In this document: positions 43,599 through 52,254 of the stretch, in pieces
Numbering within the stretch: the first letter of the stretch is position 1
Layout: each line of letters opens with the position of its first letter
Assembly (NCBI RefSeq): GCF_013608025.1
Contig: NZ_VDLV01000052.1
Location: 597 to 64,596, forward strand
Length of the DNA stretch: 64,000 nt
Origin: Pseudomonas brassicacearum subsp. neoaurantiaca
GTDB taxonomy: Bacteria > Pseudomonadota > Gammaproteobacteria > Pseudomonadales > Pseudomonadaceae
Direction: 5' to 3'
Notes under the pieces: model-generated
What the model was told of the DNA's origin: nothing
The model's input: only the letters and a program-made list of their open reading frames with translations
Database searches by the model: none
Position numbers and translations under genes: made by a program

Positions 43599-44434
43599 GC
43601 AGCTATGAAGTTCCAGCCGTGGCCGGCGATGCCGTGACCTCGCGCGCGGCCGCCCCCGTTCGGCGCAGCCTGAGCACACGCTCAATCAGCGGGCTGACGC
43701 TGGTGGTATTGCTGTTTCTCTGGTGGGCGATCACCGCCACCGGGCTGATCGAACCGTTGTTCCTGCCGCCGCCCTCCGCCGTGCTGCAGAAGGGTTGGCT
43801 GCTGGCGACCAGCGGCTACATGGATTCGACACTCTGGCAACACCTGGGCGCAAGCCTCGGGCGGATTGGCCTGGGCCTGTTGTTCGCGGTGCTGACGGCC
43901 GTGCCGGTGGGCATCGCCATCGGCGCCAACCGTATCGCCCGTGGCGTACTCGATCCGCTGATCGAGTTCTACCGACCGATTCCTCCCCTGGCCTACCTGC
44001 CGCTGATCGTGATCTGGTGCGGCATCGGCGAGCTGTCGAAAGTCCTGCTGATCTACCTGGCGATCTTCGCCCCGATCGCCATCGCCACCGCCACCGGCGT
44101 GCGCACCGTCGACCCGGCCAAATTGCGCGCCGCGCAATCCCTGGGCGCCACGCGGGCGCAGCTGATTCGTCATGTGATCGTGCCCAGCGCATTGCCGGAC
44201 ATTCTTACTGGCATTCGCATCGGCCTGGGCGTGGGTTGGTCGACGCTGGTCGCCGCTGAACTGATCGCGGCCACCAGCGGCCTGGGGTTCATGGTGCAGT
44301 CGGCGGCGCAGTTCCTGGTCACCGATGTCGTGGTGCTGGGAATCCTGGTGATCGCACTGATCGCCTTCGCCATGGAAATGGGCCTGCGCGCCCTGCAACG
44401 CAAGCTGGTGCCATGGCACGGCCAGGCCCATTGA
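43595..44434 (+). CDS. tauC: Taurine ABC transporter permease
   Basis: 279 residues with about six membrane segments after a short cytoplasmic N-terminus. EAA loop region AAQSLGATRAQLIRHVIVPS ALPDILTGIRIGLG is typical of sulfonate/nitrate permeases. It ends 48 bases before tauD. The order tauABCD and the TauD-type dioxygenase next to it decide taurine over other sulfonates. Confidence 0.93.
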   Translation: MSSYEVPAVAGDAVTSRAAAPVRRSLSTRSISGLTLVVLLFLWWAITATGLIEPLFLPPPSAVLQKGWLLATSGYMDSTLWQHLGASLGRIGLGLLFAVLTAVPVGIAIGANRIARGVLDPLIEFYRPIPPLAYLPLIVIWCGIGELSKVLLIYLAIFAPIAIATATGVRTVDPAKLRAAQSLGATRAQLIRHVIVPSALPDILTGIRIGLGVGWSTLVAAELIAATSGLGFMVQSAAQFLVTDVVVLGILVIALIAFAMEMGLRALQRKLVPWHGQAH

Positions 44435-44482
44435 TACGCAATGACCACGCCGACCATTCGGCGCCCATCCGAGAGAGCCACC

Positions 44483-45325
44483 ATGAGCCGCCCGACCCTT
44501 ACCCCTTTGAGCATTGCCCTCGGCGCGCAGATCAGCGGGATCGACATCAGCCAACCGCTGAGCCCCGAAGAGCGCGACTTCATCGAGCAGGCGCTGCTGG
44601 AACATCAGGTGCTGTTTTTCCGCGACCAGCCGATCGAACCGCCGCAGCAGGCGCGTTTCGCGGCGTATTTCGGTGACCTGCACATTCATCCGATCTACCC
44701 CAACGTACCGGATCAGCCCGAAGTGCTGGTGCTCGACACCGCCGTCACCGACGTTCGCGATAACGCCGTATGGCACACCGACGTGACCTTCCTGCCGACC
44801 CCGGCCCTGGGCGCGGTGCTCAGCGCCAAGCTGTCGCCGGCGTTTGGCGGCGACACGTTGTGGGCCAGCGGCATCGCGGCTTATGAAGCGCTGTCGGCAC
44901 CGTTGAAAAGCTTGCTGGAAGGTCTGACAGCGACGCACGACTTTACCCGTTCGTTTCCGCTGGAGCGCTTTGGCAACTCGCCTCAAGACCTGGTGCGCTG
45001 GGAAGAGGCACGGCGCAAGAACCCGCCGCTGTCCCATCCGGTGATTCGCACTCATCCGGTGAGCGGTCGTCGCTCGCTGTTCGTCAACGAAGGCTTTACC
45101 ACTCGCATCAACGAGCTCTCGGAAGGTGAAAGCGAGGCGATCCTGAAACTGTTGTTCGCCCACGCGACACGTCCGGAGTTCACCGTGCGCTGGCGCTGGC
45201 AGGCCAATGACGTGGCGTTTTGGGACAACCGCGTGACCCAGCATTTCGCCGTGGACGACTACCGCCCCGCCCGGCGCGTAATGCACCGGGCGACGGTGTT
45301 GGGGGATGTGCCGTTTTTCAGGTGA
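44483..45325 (+). CDS. tauD: Taurine dioxygenase
   Basis: 280 residues. Fe(II)/2-oxoglutarate-dependent enzyme that oxidises taurine, releasing sulfite and aminoacetaldehyde. The iron triad is visible: H98 and D100 in VWHTDVTFL and H254 in RVTQHFAVDDY, with the 2-oxoglutarate Arg in RPARRVMHRATVLGD. ATG 44483 with GAGAGAG ahead; an upstream in-frame ATG 14 codons earlier is less likely. Cytoplasmic, last gene of tauABCD. Confidence 0.95.
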   Translation: MSRPTLTPLSIALGAQISGIDISQPLSPEERDFIEQALLEHQVLFFRDQPIEPPQQARFAAYFGDLHIHPIYPNVPDQPEVLVLDTAVTDVRDNAVWHTDVTFLPTPALGAVLSAKLSPAFGGDTLWASGIAAYEALSAPLKSLLEGLTATHDFTRSFPLERFGNSPQDLVRWEEARRKNPPLSHPVIRTHPVSGRRSLFVNEGFTTRINELSEGESEAILKLLFAHATRPEFTVRWRWQANDVAFWDNRVTQHFAVDDYRPARRVMHRATVLGDVPFFR

Positions 45326-45366
45326 GTGCCTTGCCCGAATGGTTTTCCGGGGTAACGCATATCCCC

Positions 45367-45455
45367 GTGGCGAGGGAGCTTGCTCCCGCTCGACTGCGCA
45401 GCAGTCCCATTTTGCGGCTGCTGCGCAACCGAACGGGAGCAAGCTCCCTCGCCAC
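45367..45455. repeat. REP pair, GTGGCGAGGGAGC family
   Basis: Inverted pair between the convergent ends of tauD and the aldo-keto reductase gene. Confidence 0.9.
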
Positions 45456-45487
45456 AGAGTTATGTGTTTGCCGTCCTTGCAGAGCTG

Positions 45488-46525
45488 TCACTCCGCCGTC
45501 GAAGGCTTCTCCCACAGATTGATCCCGCCCTCTTGGGCAAAGCGGTCGATCTCGGCCAGTTCTTCGGCGCTGAAATCGAGATTGCGCAGGGCCCCGACGT
45601 TCTCGACGATCTGCTCCGGCCGGCTGGCACCGATCAGGGCGGAGGTGACCCGTGGATCGCGCAACGTCCAGGCCAGGGCCATTTGAGCCAGGCTCTGGCC
45701 GCGACGCTGGGCGATTTCATTGAGCGCACGGACGTGAGCAATGTTTTCCTCGGACAGATGCGAAGCTTGCAACGAGCCACCTCCCGGGCGATTCACCCGC
45801 GCATCGGCCGGAATGCCCTTGAGGTATTTGTCGGTCAGCAGGCCCTGGGCCAGCGGCGTGAAAGCAATGACGCCCGTGCCGAGTTCCTCGGTGGCGTCCA
45901 GCAAGTCTTTTTCCACCCAGCGATTGAGCAGGTTGTAGGCCGGCTGGTGGATCAGCAGCGGGACTTTCCATTCCTTGAGCAGCGCGGCCATTTCCCGGGT
46001 CTTCACGCCCGAGTACGAAGAAATGCCAATGTACAAAGCCTTGCCTTGCTGCACGGCGGTTGCCAGCGCGCTAGCCGTTTCCTCCAGCGGTGTGTCGGGG
46101 TCGAAACGGTGGGAATAGAAAATGTCCACGTAGTCCAACCCCAGGCGCTGCAGACTCTGATCGAGACTGGCGAGCACGTATTTGCGCGAACCGCCGCCCT
46201 GTCCATAAGGGCCAGGCCACATGTCCCAACCAGCCTTGCTGGAGATGATCAGTTCATCGCGGTACTGCTTGAAGTCTTCACGCAACAGCCGACCGAAATT
46301 GACTTCGGCGCTGCCATAGGGCGGGCCGTAGTTGTTGGCGAGGTCGAAGTGATTGATGCCCAGGTCGAACGCCGTGCGCAGCAAGGCTCGCTGGGTATCG
46401 ATCGGCGTACTGTCGCCGAAGTTGTGCCACAAGCCGAGTGACAGGGCCGGCAGCACCAGTCCGCTGCGACCGACGCGGCGGTAGGGAATGGACTCGTAGC
46501 GGTTTTGCGCAGCGGTGTAGGTCAT
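45488..46525 (-). CDS. Aldo-keto reductase, L-glyceraldehyde-3-phosphate reductase (YghZ/Gpr)-like
   Basis: 345 residues, TIM-barrel AKR. Tetrad residues: Asp in GINHFDLANNYGPPYG, the Tyr of PPYG, Lys in IISSKAGWDMWPGPYG, His in DIFYSHRFDP. The WPGPYGQGGGSRKYVLASLD segment is typical of YghZ/Gpr (AKR14), which reduces L-glyceraldehyde-3-phosphate and methylglyoxal with NADPH. NADP-binding is in LIGASRPEQIVENV. Single gene; a role in carbonyl detoxification is inferred. Confidence 0.88.
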   Translation of the reverse strand: MTYTAAQNRYESIPYRRVGRSGLVLPALSLGLWHNFGDSTPIDTQRALLRTAFDLGINHFDLANNYGPPYGSAEVNFGRLLREDFKQYRDELIISSKAGWDMWPGPYGQGGGSRKYVLASLDQSLQRLGLDYVDIFYSHRFDPDTPLEETASALATAVQQGKALYIGISSYSGVKTREMAALLKEWKVPLLIHQPAYNLLNRWVEKDLLDATEELGTGVIAFTPLAQGLLTDKYLKGIPADARVNRPGGGSLQASHLSEENIAHVRALNEIAQRRGQSLAQMALAWTLRDPRVTSALIGASRPEQIVENVGALRNLDFSAEELAEIDRFAQEGGINLWEKPSTAE

Positions 46526-46609
46526 CGAAAAGGCTCTCTGTGCGAACGACGAATGGCAAAAGCTAACATTTCACAGACGCATCGGTCAGGCCGAAAGTTC
46601 GCAGATCCC

Positions 46610-46713
46610 TGTGGGAGCGAGCCTGCTCCGGGCGGCGATCCGACGATAACGGTGGATCAGCCAAAAAAACTATCGACTGCAATGGCCTCATCGCGAGCAA
46701 GCTCGCTCCCACA
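46610..46713. repeat. REP pair with one degraded arm
   Basis: The right arm is a perfect GTGGGAGCGAGC-family copy (ATCGCGAGCAAGCTCGCTCC). The left arm starts GTGGGAGCGAGCCTGCTCCG and then decays. It lies upstream of the aldo-keto reductase and after the LysR gene. Confidence 0.8.
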
Positions 46714-46733
46714 AGGTCCTTGGTAGCCAAACC

Positions 46734-47624
46734 TTAACGCGCCTGCGCAAACACCTCCGCGACCCAATCGACGAACACCCTTACCCGTGGCGACATGTGT
46801 CGGTTGTGCGGATAAAGCACCGACACCGGCATGGAAGGTGGCGGCGTCGCGGCGTGGACTTCCTGGATCAGGCCCTGCCGGATCGGCTCCTCCATCCGGT
46901 AATGCGGGCACTGGATCAGGCCCATGCCGGCAATGGCCGAAGCGGCGTAGATTTCCGCGCCAGACACCGACAACGTGCCCCCGATCGATACCTCCTTGAG
47001 ATCGCCGTCGACCATGAATTCGAACGGATACAGCTTGGCGGTCGTGCGGGAGACGTAATTCACTGCCTTGTGATGCTTCAAGTCGTCGAGGCTTTTCGGT
47101 TCACCGTATTGGCGCAAGTAACCGGGGCTGGCGCAGGTGACCTGCCGAAGGTTGGCGACACGCCGGCCAATCAATGATGAGTCCGCCAGCGTGCCGGAGC
47201 GCACGACGCAATCGACGCCTTCGGCAATCAGGTCGACGAAACGATCCGCCTCGGTGATGAACAGTTCTATCTCGGGATAGCGGGCCATGAATTGCGGCAA
47301 CGCAGGGATCACGAAATACCGCGCCTGGGTGCCGTGCAGGTCCACCCTGAGCTTGCCTTTGGGTGCCACGCCGCGAAACGCCAGTTCGGCTTCTTCCAGC
47401 TCGGCCAGCAACTGCACGCAGCGTGGGTAATAGGCTTCGCCATCGAGTGTCGGGCGTACCTTGCGCGTGCTGCGCTCGAGCAAACGCACACCCAGCCAGG
47501 CCTCGAACTGATTGAGCGTATGGGTCAGCGTGGCCCGTGGCATGTTCAAGTCTTCAGCCGCCAGGGTGAAACTGCTGCGCTCGTAGATGCGGACAAACAC
47601 CCGCATGGCCTTGACCTGATCCAT
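46734..47624 (-). CDS. LysR-family transcriptional regulator
   Basis: 296 residues. HTH MDQVKAMRVFVRIYERSSFT, AAEDLNMPRATLTHTLNQFE; effector domain from GKLRVDLHGTQARYFVIPAL. It is of the CrgA/AaeR-like branch that often sits divergent from a short-chain dehydrogenase, as here. It shares a 126-base divergent promoter with the SDR gene; that gap carries a perfect TGTT-N11-AACA box, so self-regulation and control of the SDR gene are likely. The inducer is unknown. Confidence 0.9.
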   Translation of the reverse strand: MDQVKAMRVFVRIYERSSFTLAAEDLNMPRATLTHTLNQFEAWLGVRLLERSTRKVRPTLDGEAYYPRCVQLLAELEEAELAFRGVAPKGKLRVDLHGTQARYFVIPALPQFMARYPEIELFITEADRFVDLIAEGVDCVVRSGTLADSSLIGRRVANLRQVTCASPGYLRQYGEPKSLDDLKHHKAVNYVSRTTAKLYPFEFMVDGDLKEVSIGGTLSVSGAEIYAASAIAGMGLIQCPHYRMEEPIRQGLIQEVHAATPPPSMPVSVLYPHNRHMSPRVRVFVDWVAEVFAQAR

Positions 47625-47643
47625 CGAAATCCTGCGCTCTGAT

Positions 47644-47662
47644 TGTTGAAGATTATTGAACA
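47644..47662. promoter_or_regulatory. LysR-type operator (T-N11-A dyad)
   Basis: TGTT, eleven bases, AACA: a textbook LysR box lying 20 bases upstream of the LysR start and 88 bases upstream of the SDR start, in the only gap between them. Confidence 0.6.
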
Positions 47663-47750
47663 GTCAAGCCAACTTTCCGGCATTTATCGGCGCGAGTAAA
47701 CATGTGAACCTGCTTCCAACCCATCACCACACCTCAAGGGGATTCTTGCC

Positions 47751-48491
47751 ATGACTGTCCAAAACGCCAAAGTTGCCATCGTGACCGGCGCCTCCCGTGG
47801 CATCGGCGCCGAGATTGCCAAGCAACTGGCCAGCGACGGCTTTGCCGTCGCCATCAACTTCGCCAGCAGCGCCACCGAAGCTTCCAAGCTGGTCGTGCAG
47901 TTGCGCCAGGCCGGGCACCAGGCCATAGCGGTGAAGGCCGACGTGTCGGTGGCCGCCGATGTCAGCCGAATGTTCGATGAAGTCGAAGCGCAACTGGGCA
48001 AGGTCGATGTGCTGATCAACAACGCCGGCATTCTTCAGGTCATGCCCTTGGCGCAGCACAGCGACGAATTGTTCGACCGTACGTTCGCCATCAATACCCG
48101 CGGCACCTTCAACACCTTGCGCGAAGCCGCGACTCGGCTGAACGACGGCGGCCGCATTGTCAATTTCTCCAGCAGCACCGTGGCCCTGAACCTGCCTGGC
48201 TATTCGGTGTACATCGCCAGCAAGGCCGCTGTGGAATCGCTGACCCAGGTATTCGCCAAGGAACTGCGCGGTCGCCAGATCACGGTCAATGCCGTCGCGC
48301 CGGGGCCGGTCGCCACCGAGCTGTTCATGCACGGCAAAAGCGAAGAGCAGGTCCAGCACTACGCGAAGATGCCGCCCTTGGAGCGCCTCGGCCAGCCGGA
48401 AGACATTGCCAGCATCGTGTCTTTCCTGGTCAGCCCGGCTGCCGGTTGGGTGAATGGGCAGATCCTGCGGGCCAACGGTGGGCTGGTTTGA
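47751..48491 (+). CDS. Short-chain dehydrogenase/reductase
   Basis: 246 residues, classical SDR. NADP-type TGASRGIGAEIAKQLA with basic residue, NNAGI, catalytic Ser in VNFSSSTVA and Tyr/Lys in YSVYIASKAA, then VAPGPVATELF. AAGGGGA lies before ATG. Divergent from the LysR gene that probably controls it. The substrate cannot be told from sequence; FabG-like 3-oxoacyl or an aldehyde/ketone xenobiotic are both possible. Confidence 0.88.
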   Translation: MTVQNAKVAIVTGASRGIGAEIAKQLASDGFAVAINFASSATEASKLVVQLRQAGHQAIAVKADVSVAADVSRMFDEVEAQLGKVDVLINNAGILQVMPLAQHSDELFDRTFAINTRGTFNTLREAATRLNDGGRIVNFSSSTVALNLPGYSVYIASKAAVESLTQVFAKELRGRQITVNAVAPGPVATELFMHGKSEEQVQHYAKMPPLERLGQPEDIASIVSFLVSPAAGWVNGQILRANGGLV

Positions 48492-48503
48492 GGCTTCGCT
48501 CGA

Positions 48504-50504
48504 TCAACGCACCAGATGCAAGAACTGCATGTGCCGCTCGTACTGGTCGAGAATGTCGTTGATGACCTGCTCCTTGGAGTAGCCCACCAGGTCGTAATCC
48601 TGGCTGCCTTCGCTCAGGTGCACTTCGGCACGGTAGTAACGCCGATTGTTGATTTGCTTGGAGCCCATGCCACCTCGGGCGAAGGACGGCGTGAAGTAGC
48701 CGCGCATCTGCACTTGGTAGATGAACGGATGCTGCTCGCCATGGCCGATTTCCAGGCTGACGCTGTCGGCCGCCGGGTCGGGTTGGGTCAGCACGGTCAG
48801 CCCCTTCTCGATGAACACCGCTTTCACATCTTCGATGGCCGGCCGCACCGTGGTATCGAGGAAGCGGTACACCTCGTCGCGAGAGGGAAAATGCACGGCC
48901 TGGCTCAGGCGTTGGCGCCAGCCGCCAGTGCCCCGTCGCGAAGCTGAGACGGGTGCCAATGAATGCAATTGCGCGATCTGCTTCTGGGATTCGAGGTAGA
49001 ACGCCTTGTGCAGGCCCCACATCATCAGCAAGAGAATCAGTGAAAAGGGCAAGGAAGTCAGCACCACCGCGGACTTGAGCGCATCGATGCTGCCGGAAAA
49101 CAGCAAGGCGCTGGTCACCAGCGCGGTCATTGCGCCCCAGAAAACCCGCAGCCATTTCGGTCCGTCTTCATCCGGATTGCCGCCCCTGGCCGAAAGCGTG
49201 GACAGCACAACGGTGCCGGAGTCGGCGGAGGTGACGAAAAACACAAAGCTGATAAACACCGTGACAGCGATGACGGTCTTGCTCCACGGGTAGGTTTCCA
49301 GCAGCAGGTAAAGGCTCATCGACGGATTGTCCACCGCCGACATTCCCAAGGCGCTCATGCCATGGTTCAACACTTGGTCGAGGGCGCTGTTACCAAAGAT
49401 CGACATCCACGCCAGGGTGAAACCGAGGGGGATCAACAGCACGCCGAAGACGAATTCGCGAATCGTCCGACCACGGGAAATACGCGCGATGAACAGCCCC
49501 ACGAACGGCGACCACGCAATCCACCAAGCCCAATAGAACACCGTCCAACCGCCCAGCCAATCGCTCGGTTTGTCGTAGGCGTACAGGTCGAAACTTTTCA
49601 TCGGCAGGGCGCCGAGGTAGTCGCCGACGTTCTGGATCAGCGTGTTGAGCAAGTGCTGGGTCGGCCCGGCAAACAGCACGAACAACAGCAACGCGCAGGC
49701 CAGCAGCATGTTGATGTCGGACATCACCCGCACGCCCTTGTCGACGCCGGCCACGGCGACGATGATCGCCGCACCCATCATCAGCACGATCAGGCCGACC
49801 TGGATCCACTGGGTGTGAGCGATGCCGAACAGGTAATCCAACCCGGAATTGAGGTGCAGCACACCAAAACCCATGTCCGCACCGAGACCGAAGACCGTCG
49901 CGATAATGCCGAAGCCATCCACGGCATAGCCGATCGGACCGTTGATGCGCTTGCCAATCAATGGATACAACGCCGATCGCAAGGCCAGCGGCAAATTGTG
50001 CCGATAGGCGAAATACGCCAAGGCCATGCCAACAAAAGCAAACACCCCCCAGCCGTGCAGGCCCCAGTGCAAGAAAAGGATCTGCATGGCCTGGCGCGCC
50101 GCATCGGCGGTACCGGCTTCGCCTTGGGGCGGCTGCGCCAAGTGGGTCAGCGGCTCGGAGACGCAAAAGAAAAACAACGTGATGCTGATCCCTGCGGCGA
50201 ACAACATGCCGGCCCAGGACAAGTAGCTGAATTCGGGCTCGTCGTGGTCGGCACCGAGCTTGATCTTGCCGTAGCCAGACAACGCGGTGACCACCACGAA
50301 GATCAAATACAGGGTCATCGCCAGCAAGTAGTACCAACCGACCGTATTGGCCGCCCAGTTCTGTGCCGCCAGCAGCCAGGCACCGGCCTGACCGGGCATG
50401 GCAATCACGACCAGGCCGAACAACACGATGAAGGTCGCGGCGAAGTAAAACACCGGCGGATTCATGCGGACCAGGCCGCTGGGTGGAAGGGACGACGTAC
50501 TCAT
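48504..50504 (-). CDS. betT: BCCT-family choline/betaine transporter, BetT-like
   Basis: 666 residues from ATG 50504 (GAGG ahead); the longer open frame upstream is not supported. Twelve membrane segments, with the BCCT signature FYWAWWIAWSPFVGLFIARI and GLHGWGVFAFVGMALAYFAY. The long hydrophilic C-terminal tail (about 520-666), ending in YEVQVI-like NDILDQYERHMQFLHLV, is typical of osmosensing BetT proteins. It imports choline driven by Na+ or H+ for betaine synthesis. betIBA is not in the window, yet a 30-base palindrome suited to a TetR regulator such as BetI lies upstream. Confidence 0.88.
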   Translation of the reverse strand: MSTSSLPPSGLVRMNPPVFYFAATFIVLFGLVVIAMPGQAGAWLLAAQNWAANTVGWYYLLAMTLYLIFVVVTALSGYGKIKLGADHDEPEFSYLSWAGMLFAAGISITLFFFCVSEPLTHLAQPPQGEAGTADAARQAMQILFLHWGLHGWGVFAFVGMALAYFAYRHNLPLALRSALYPLIGKRINGPIGYAVDGFGIIATVFGLGADMGFGVLHLNSGLDYLFGIAHTQWIQVGLIVLMMGAAIIVAVAGVDKGVRVMSDINMLLACALLLFVLFAGPTQHLLNTLIQNVGDYLGALPMKSFDLYAYDKPSDWLGGWTVFYWAWWIAWSPFVGLFIARISRGRTIREFVFGVLLIPLGFTLAWMSIFGNSALDQVLNHGMSALGMSAVDNPSMSLYLLLETYPWSKTVIAVTVFISFVFFVTSADSGTVVLSTLSARGGNPDEDGPKWLRVFWGAMTALVTSALLFSGSIDALKSAVVLTSLPFSLILLLMMWGLHKAFYLESQKQIAQLHSLAPVSASRRGTGGWRQRLSQAVHFPSRDEVYRFLDTTVRPAIEDVKAVFIEKGLTVLTQPDPAADSVSLEIGHGEQHPFIYQVQMRGYFTPSFARGGMGSKQINNRRYYRAEVHLSEGSQDYDLVGYSKEQVINDILDQYERHMQFLHLVR

Positions 50505-50595
50505 CGACGAAGTACCTCGCAAAGTGAAATCGTGACGTGCGCAAACGGACTCGGCAAAGGCAAGCCTCCTGTTGTGAGCGGGCAGCAAACCAATG

Positions 50596-50625
50596 GTTTA
50601 ACTTGAATGAACGTTCAAGTTAAAC
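50596..50625. promoter_or_regulatory. Long palindrome upstream of betT, probable BetI-type operator
   Basis: GTTTAACTTGAA and its exact complement TTCAAGTTAAAC with six bases between, plus a nested TGAACGTTCA palindrome. It lies about 92 bases before the betT start. TetR-family regulators bind such dyads, and BetI controls betT in related bacteria. The rest of the 452-base gap 50505-50956 holds one REP pair and little else I can name. Confidence 0.65.
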
Positions 50626-50741
50626 ATGAATAGCTAGCTAAGGACTAATCGCAGGGCTAAACGGCACGTTTCCTACCCTAGCCCATGGCTGGGTATGACG
50701 TTGTCTGGCGGGCATTCGTTCAGTGTTCAAGGGCAGATACC

Positions 50742-50835
50742 CCTGTGGGAGCGAGCTTGCTCGCGATGACGGCCTGACCTCCAATATCTCTATTGACCGC
50801 TGCACCGCCATCGCGAGCAAGCTCGCTCCCACAGG
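50742..50835. repeat. REP pair, GTGGGAGCGAGC family
   Basis: Inverted pair between betT and dcyD promoters. Confidence 0.9.
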
Positions 50836-50956
50836 TCCGGCACAAGCCAAACCGGCGGCAGTGTCGCCGCATCCACGCCCGAACAGAAACATGTCGGTTG
50901 CCCCTGAATATCCACGTGCCTATAGTCCAGGCATCGCCTACAACCAGTACGGACCC

Positions 50957-51949
50957 ATGATCAAAGAACAGCTGTCTCGCTTTCATCGTCTTGACCTGCT
51001 CGGCCACCCGACACCTCTGGAAAAACTCGACCGCCTCTCCGAGTGGCTCGGCCGGGACATTTACTTTAAGCGCGACGACCTGACGCCGCTGGCGCTGGGC
51101 GGCAACAAGCTGCGCAAGCTCGAATACCTGGCCGCCGACGCCATCGCCCAGGGCGCCGATACCCTCATTACCGCCGGGGCAATCCAATCCAACCATGTAC
51201 GCCAGACCGCAGCCTTGGCCGCGAAGCTGGGCCTTGGCTGCGTGGCGCTGCTGGAAAACCCTATCGGTACCGAGGACAGCAATTATCTGGGCAATGGCAA
51301 TCGTCTGCTGCTGGAGCTTTTCGATGCCAAGGTCGAGTTGGTCGACAACCTGGACAACGCCGACGACCAATTGCAGGCCCTCGCTGGCCGTTTGCGCAGC
51401 AACGGCAAGAAACCCTATCTGGTGCCGATTGGTGGTTCGAATGCCTTGGGTGCGCTGGGGTATGTACGCGCCGGCCTGGAGCTGGCCGAACAGATCAAGG
51501 ACACCGGGCTCGATTTCTCCGCCGTGGTACTGGCCTCGGGCAGTGCCGGCACGCACAGCGGCCTGGCGCTGGCCTTGAGCGAAAGCCTGCCTGCGCTTCC
51601 GGTCATTGGCGTAACGGTTTCGCGCAGCGAGGAGGATCAGTTTCCAAAGGTACAAGGCTTGGCCGAGCGTACCGCCGAGCTGCTTGAAATGGCTCTTCCG
51701 GAGGCCTTCAAGGTCAATTTGTGGGATGAGTATTTCGCGCCCCGCTATGGCGAGCCGAATGCCGGAACACTGGCAGCGGTCAAGCTGCTGGCGAGCCAGG
51801 AGGGACTCCTGCTCGATCCGGTCTATACCGGCAAGGCCATGGCCGGCTTGCTCGATGGCATCGGCCGCGACCGTTTCGATGACGGCCCGATCATCTTCCT
51901 GCATACCGGCGGCGCGCCGGCTTTGTTTGCCTATAACACGGCATTCTGA
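50957..51949 (+). CDS. dcyD: D-cysteine desulfhydrase
   Basis: 330 residues, PLP-dependent fold II, close in length and sequence pattern to E. coli DcyD. It splits D-cysteine to pyruvate, H2S and ammonia. PLP lysine in LGGNKLRKLEYLAADA, followed by TLITAGAIQSNHVRQTAALA, and C-terminal LDPVYTGKAMAGLLDGI and FLHTGGAPALFAY. ATG 50957 matches the family start; the longer open frame runs through the REP pair and is not coding. It lies just upstream of the cystine importer, as in E. coli (fliY-dcyD-tcyL-tcyN). Confidence 0.93.
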   Translation: MIKEQLSRFHRLDLLGHPTPLEKLDRLSEWLGRDIYFKRDDLTPLALGGNKLRKLEYLAADAIAQGADTLITAGAIQSNHVRQTAALAAKLGLGCVALLENPIGTEDSNYLGNGNRLLLELFDAKVELVDNLDNADDQLQALAGRLRSNGKKPYLVPIGGSNALGALGYVRAGLELAEQIKDTGLDFSAVVLASGSAGTHSGLALALSESLPALPVIGVTVSRSEEDQFPKVQGLAERTAELLEMALPEAFKVNLWDEYFAPRYGEPNAGTLAAVKLLASQEGLLLDPVYTGKAMAGLLDGIGRDRFDDGPIIFLHTGGAPALFAYNTAF

Positions 51950-51964
51950 AATTACTGAATCCTA

Positions 51965-52053
51965 TGTGGGAGCGAGCTTGCTCGCGATGACGGTCTGTCA
52001 GCGTCATAAATTTTGCCGGAACCACCGCTATCGCGAGCAAGCTCGCTCCCACA
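51965..52053. repeat. REP pair, GTGGGAGCGAGC family
   Basis: Inverted pair 15 bases after dcyD, in the 305-base gap to tcyJ. It may uncouple dcyD from tcyJ transcription. Confidence 0.9.
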
Positions 52054-52119
52054 GGTTTCCATTCCAATTTGGCATATATTGCTGATTTAATATTATTTTC
52101 CAATCTATAAAACCCACCC

Positions 52120-52152
52120 TATAGTCTCGCCGCAAGCGCATTTGCCGCGAGA
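52120..52152 (+). promoter_or_regulatory. Possible tcyJ -10 box and leader hairpin
   Basis: TATAGT at 52120-52125 (weak -35) runs straight into a hairpin with TCTCGC/GCGAGA and GCAA/TTGC arms, about 100 bases before tcyJ. The region before it is AT-rich (TTAATATTATTTTCC). This could be the cys-regulated start of the tcy operon. Confidence 0.35.
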
Positions 52153-52254
52153 CGTCCAGGCTGCTTTAAGGCAGGATGTGGCAATCTTTTCGGATCGCGG
52201 CTACGCCTTATCTCAGCCAAATAACGTCGTCATAAGAAAACACAGGGGCTTGTC

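Noticed and set aside
50720..50956. A longer dcyD product starting near 50723
   Set aside because: The extra codons run through a REP pair and the protein without them matches the family start and length.
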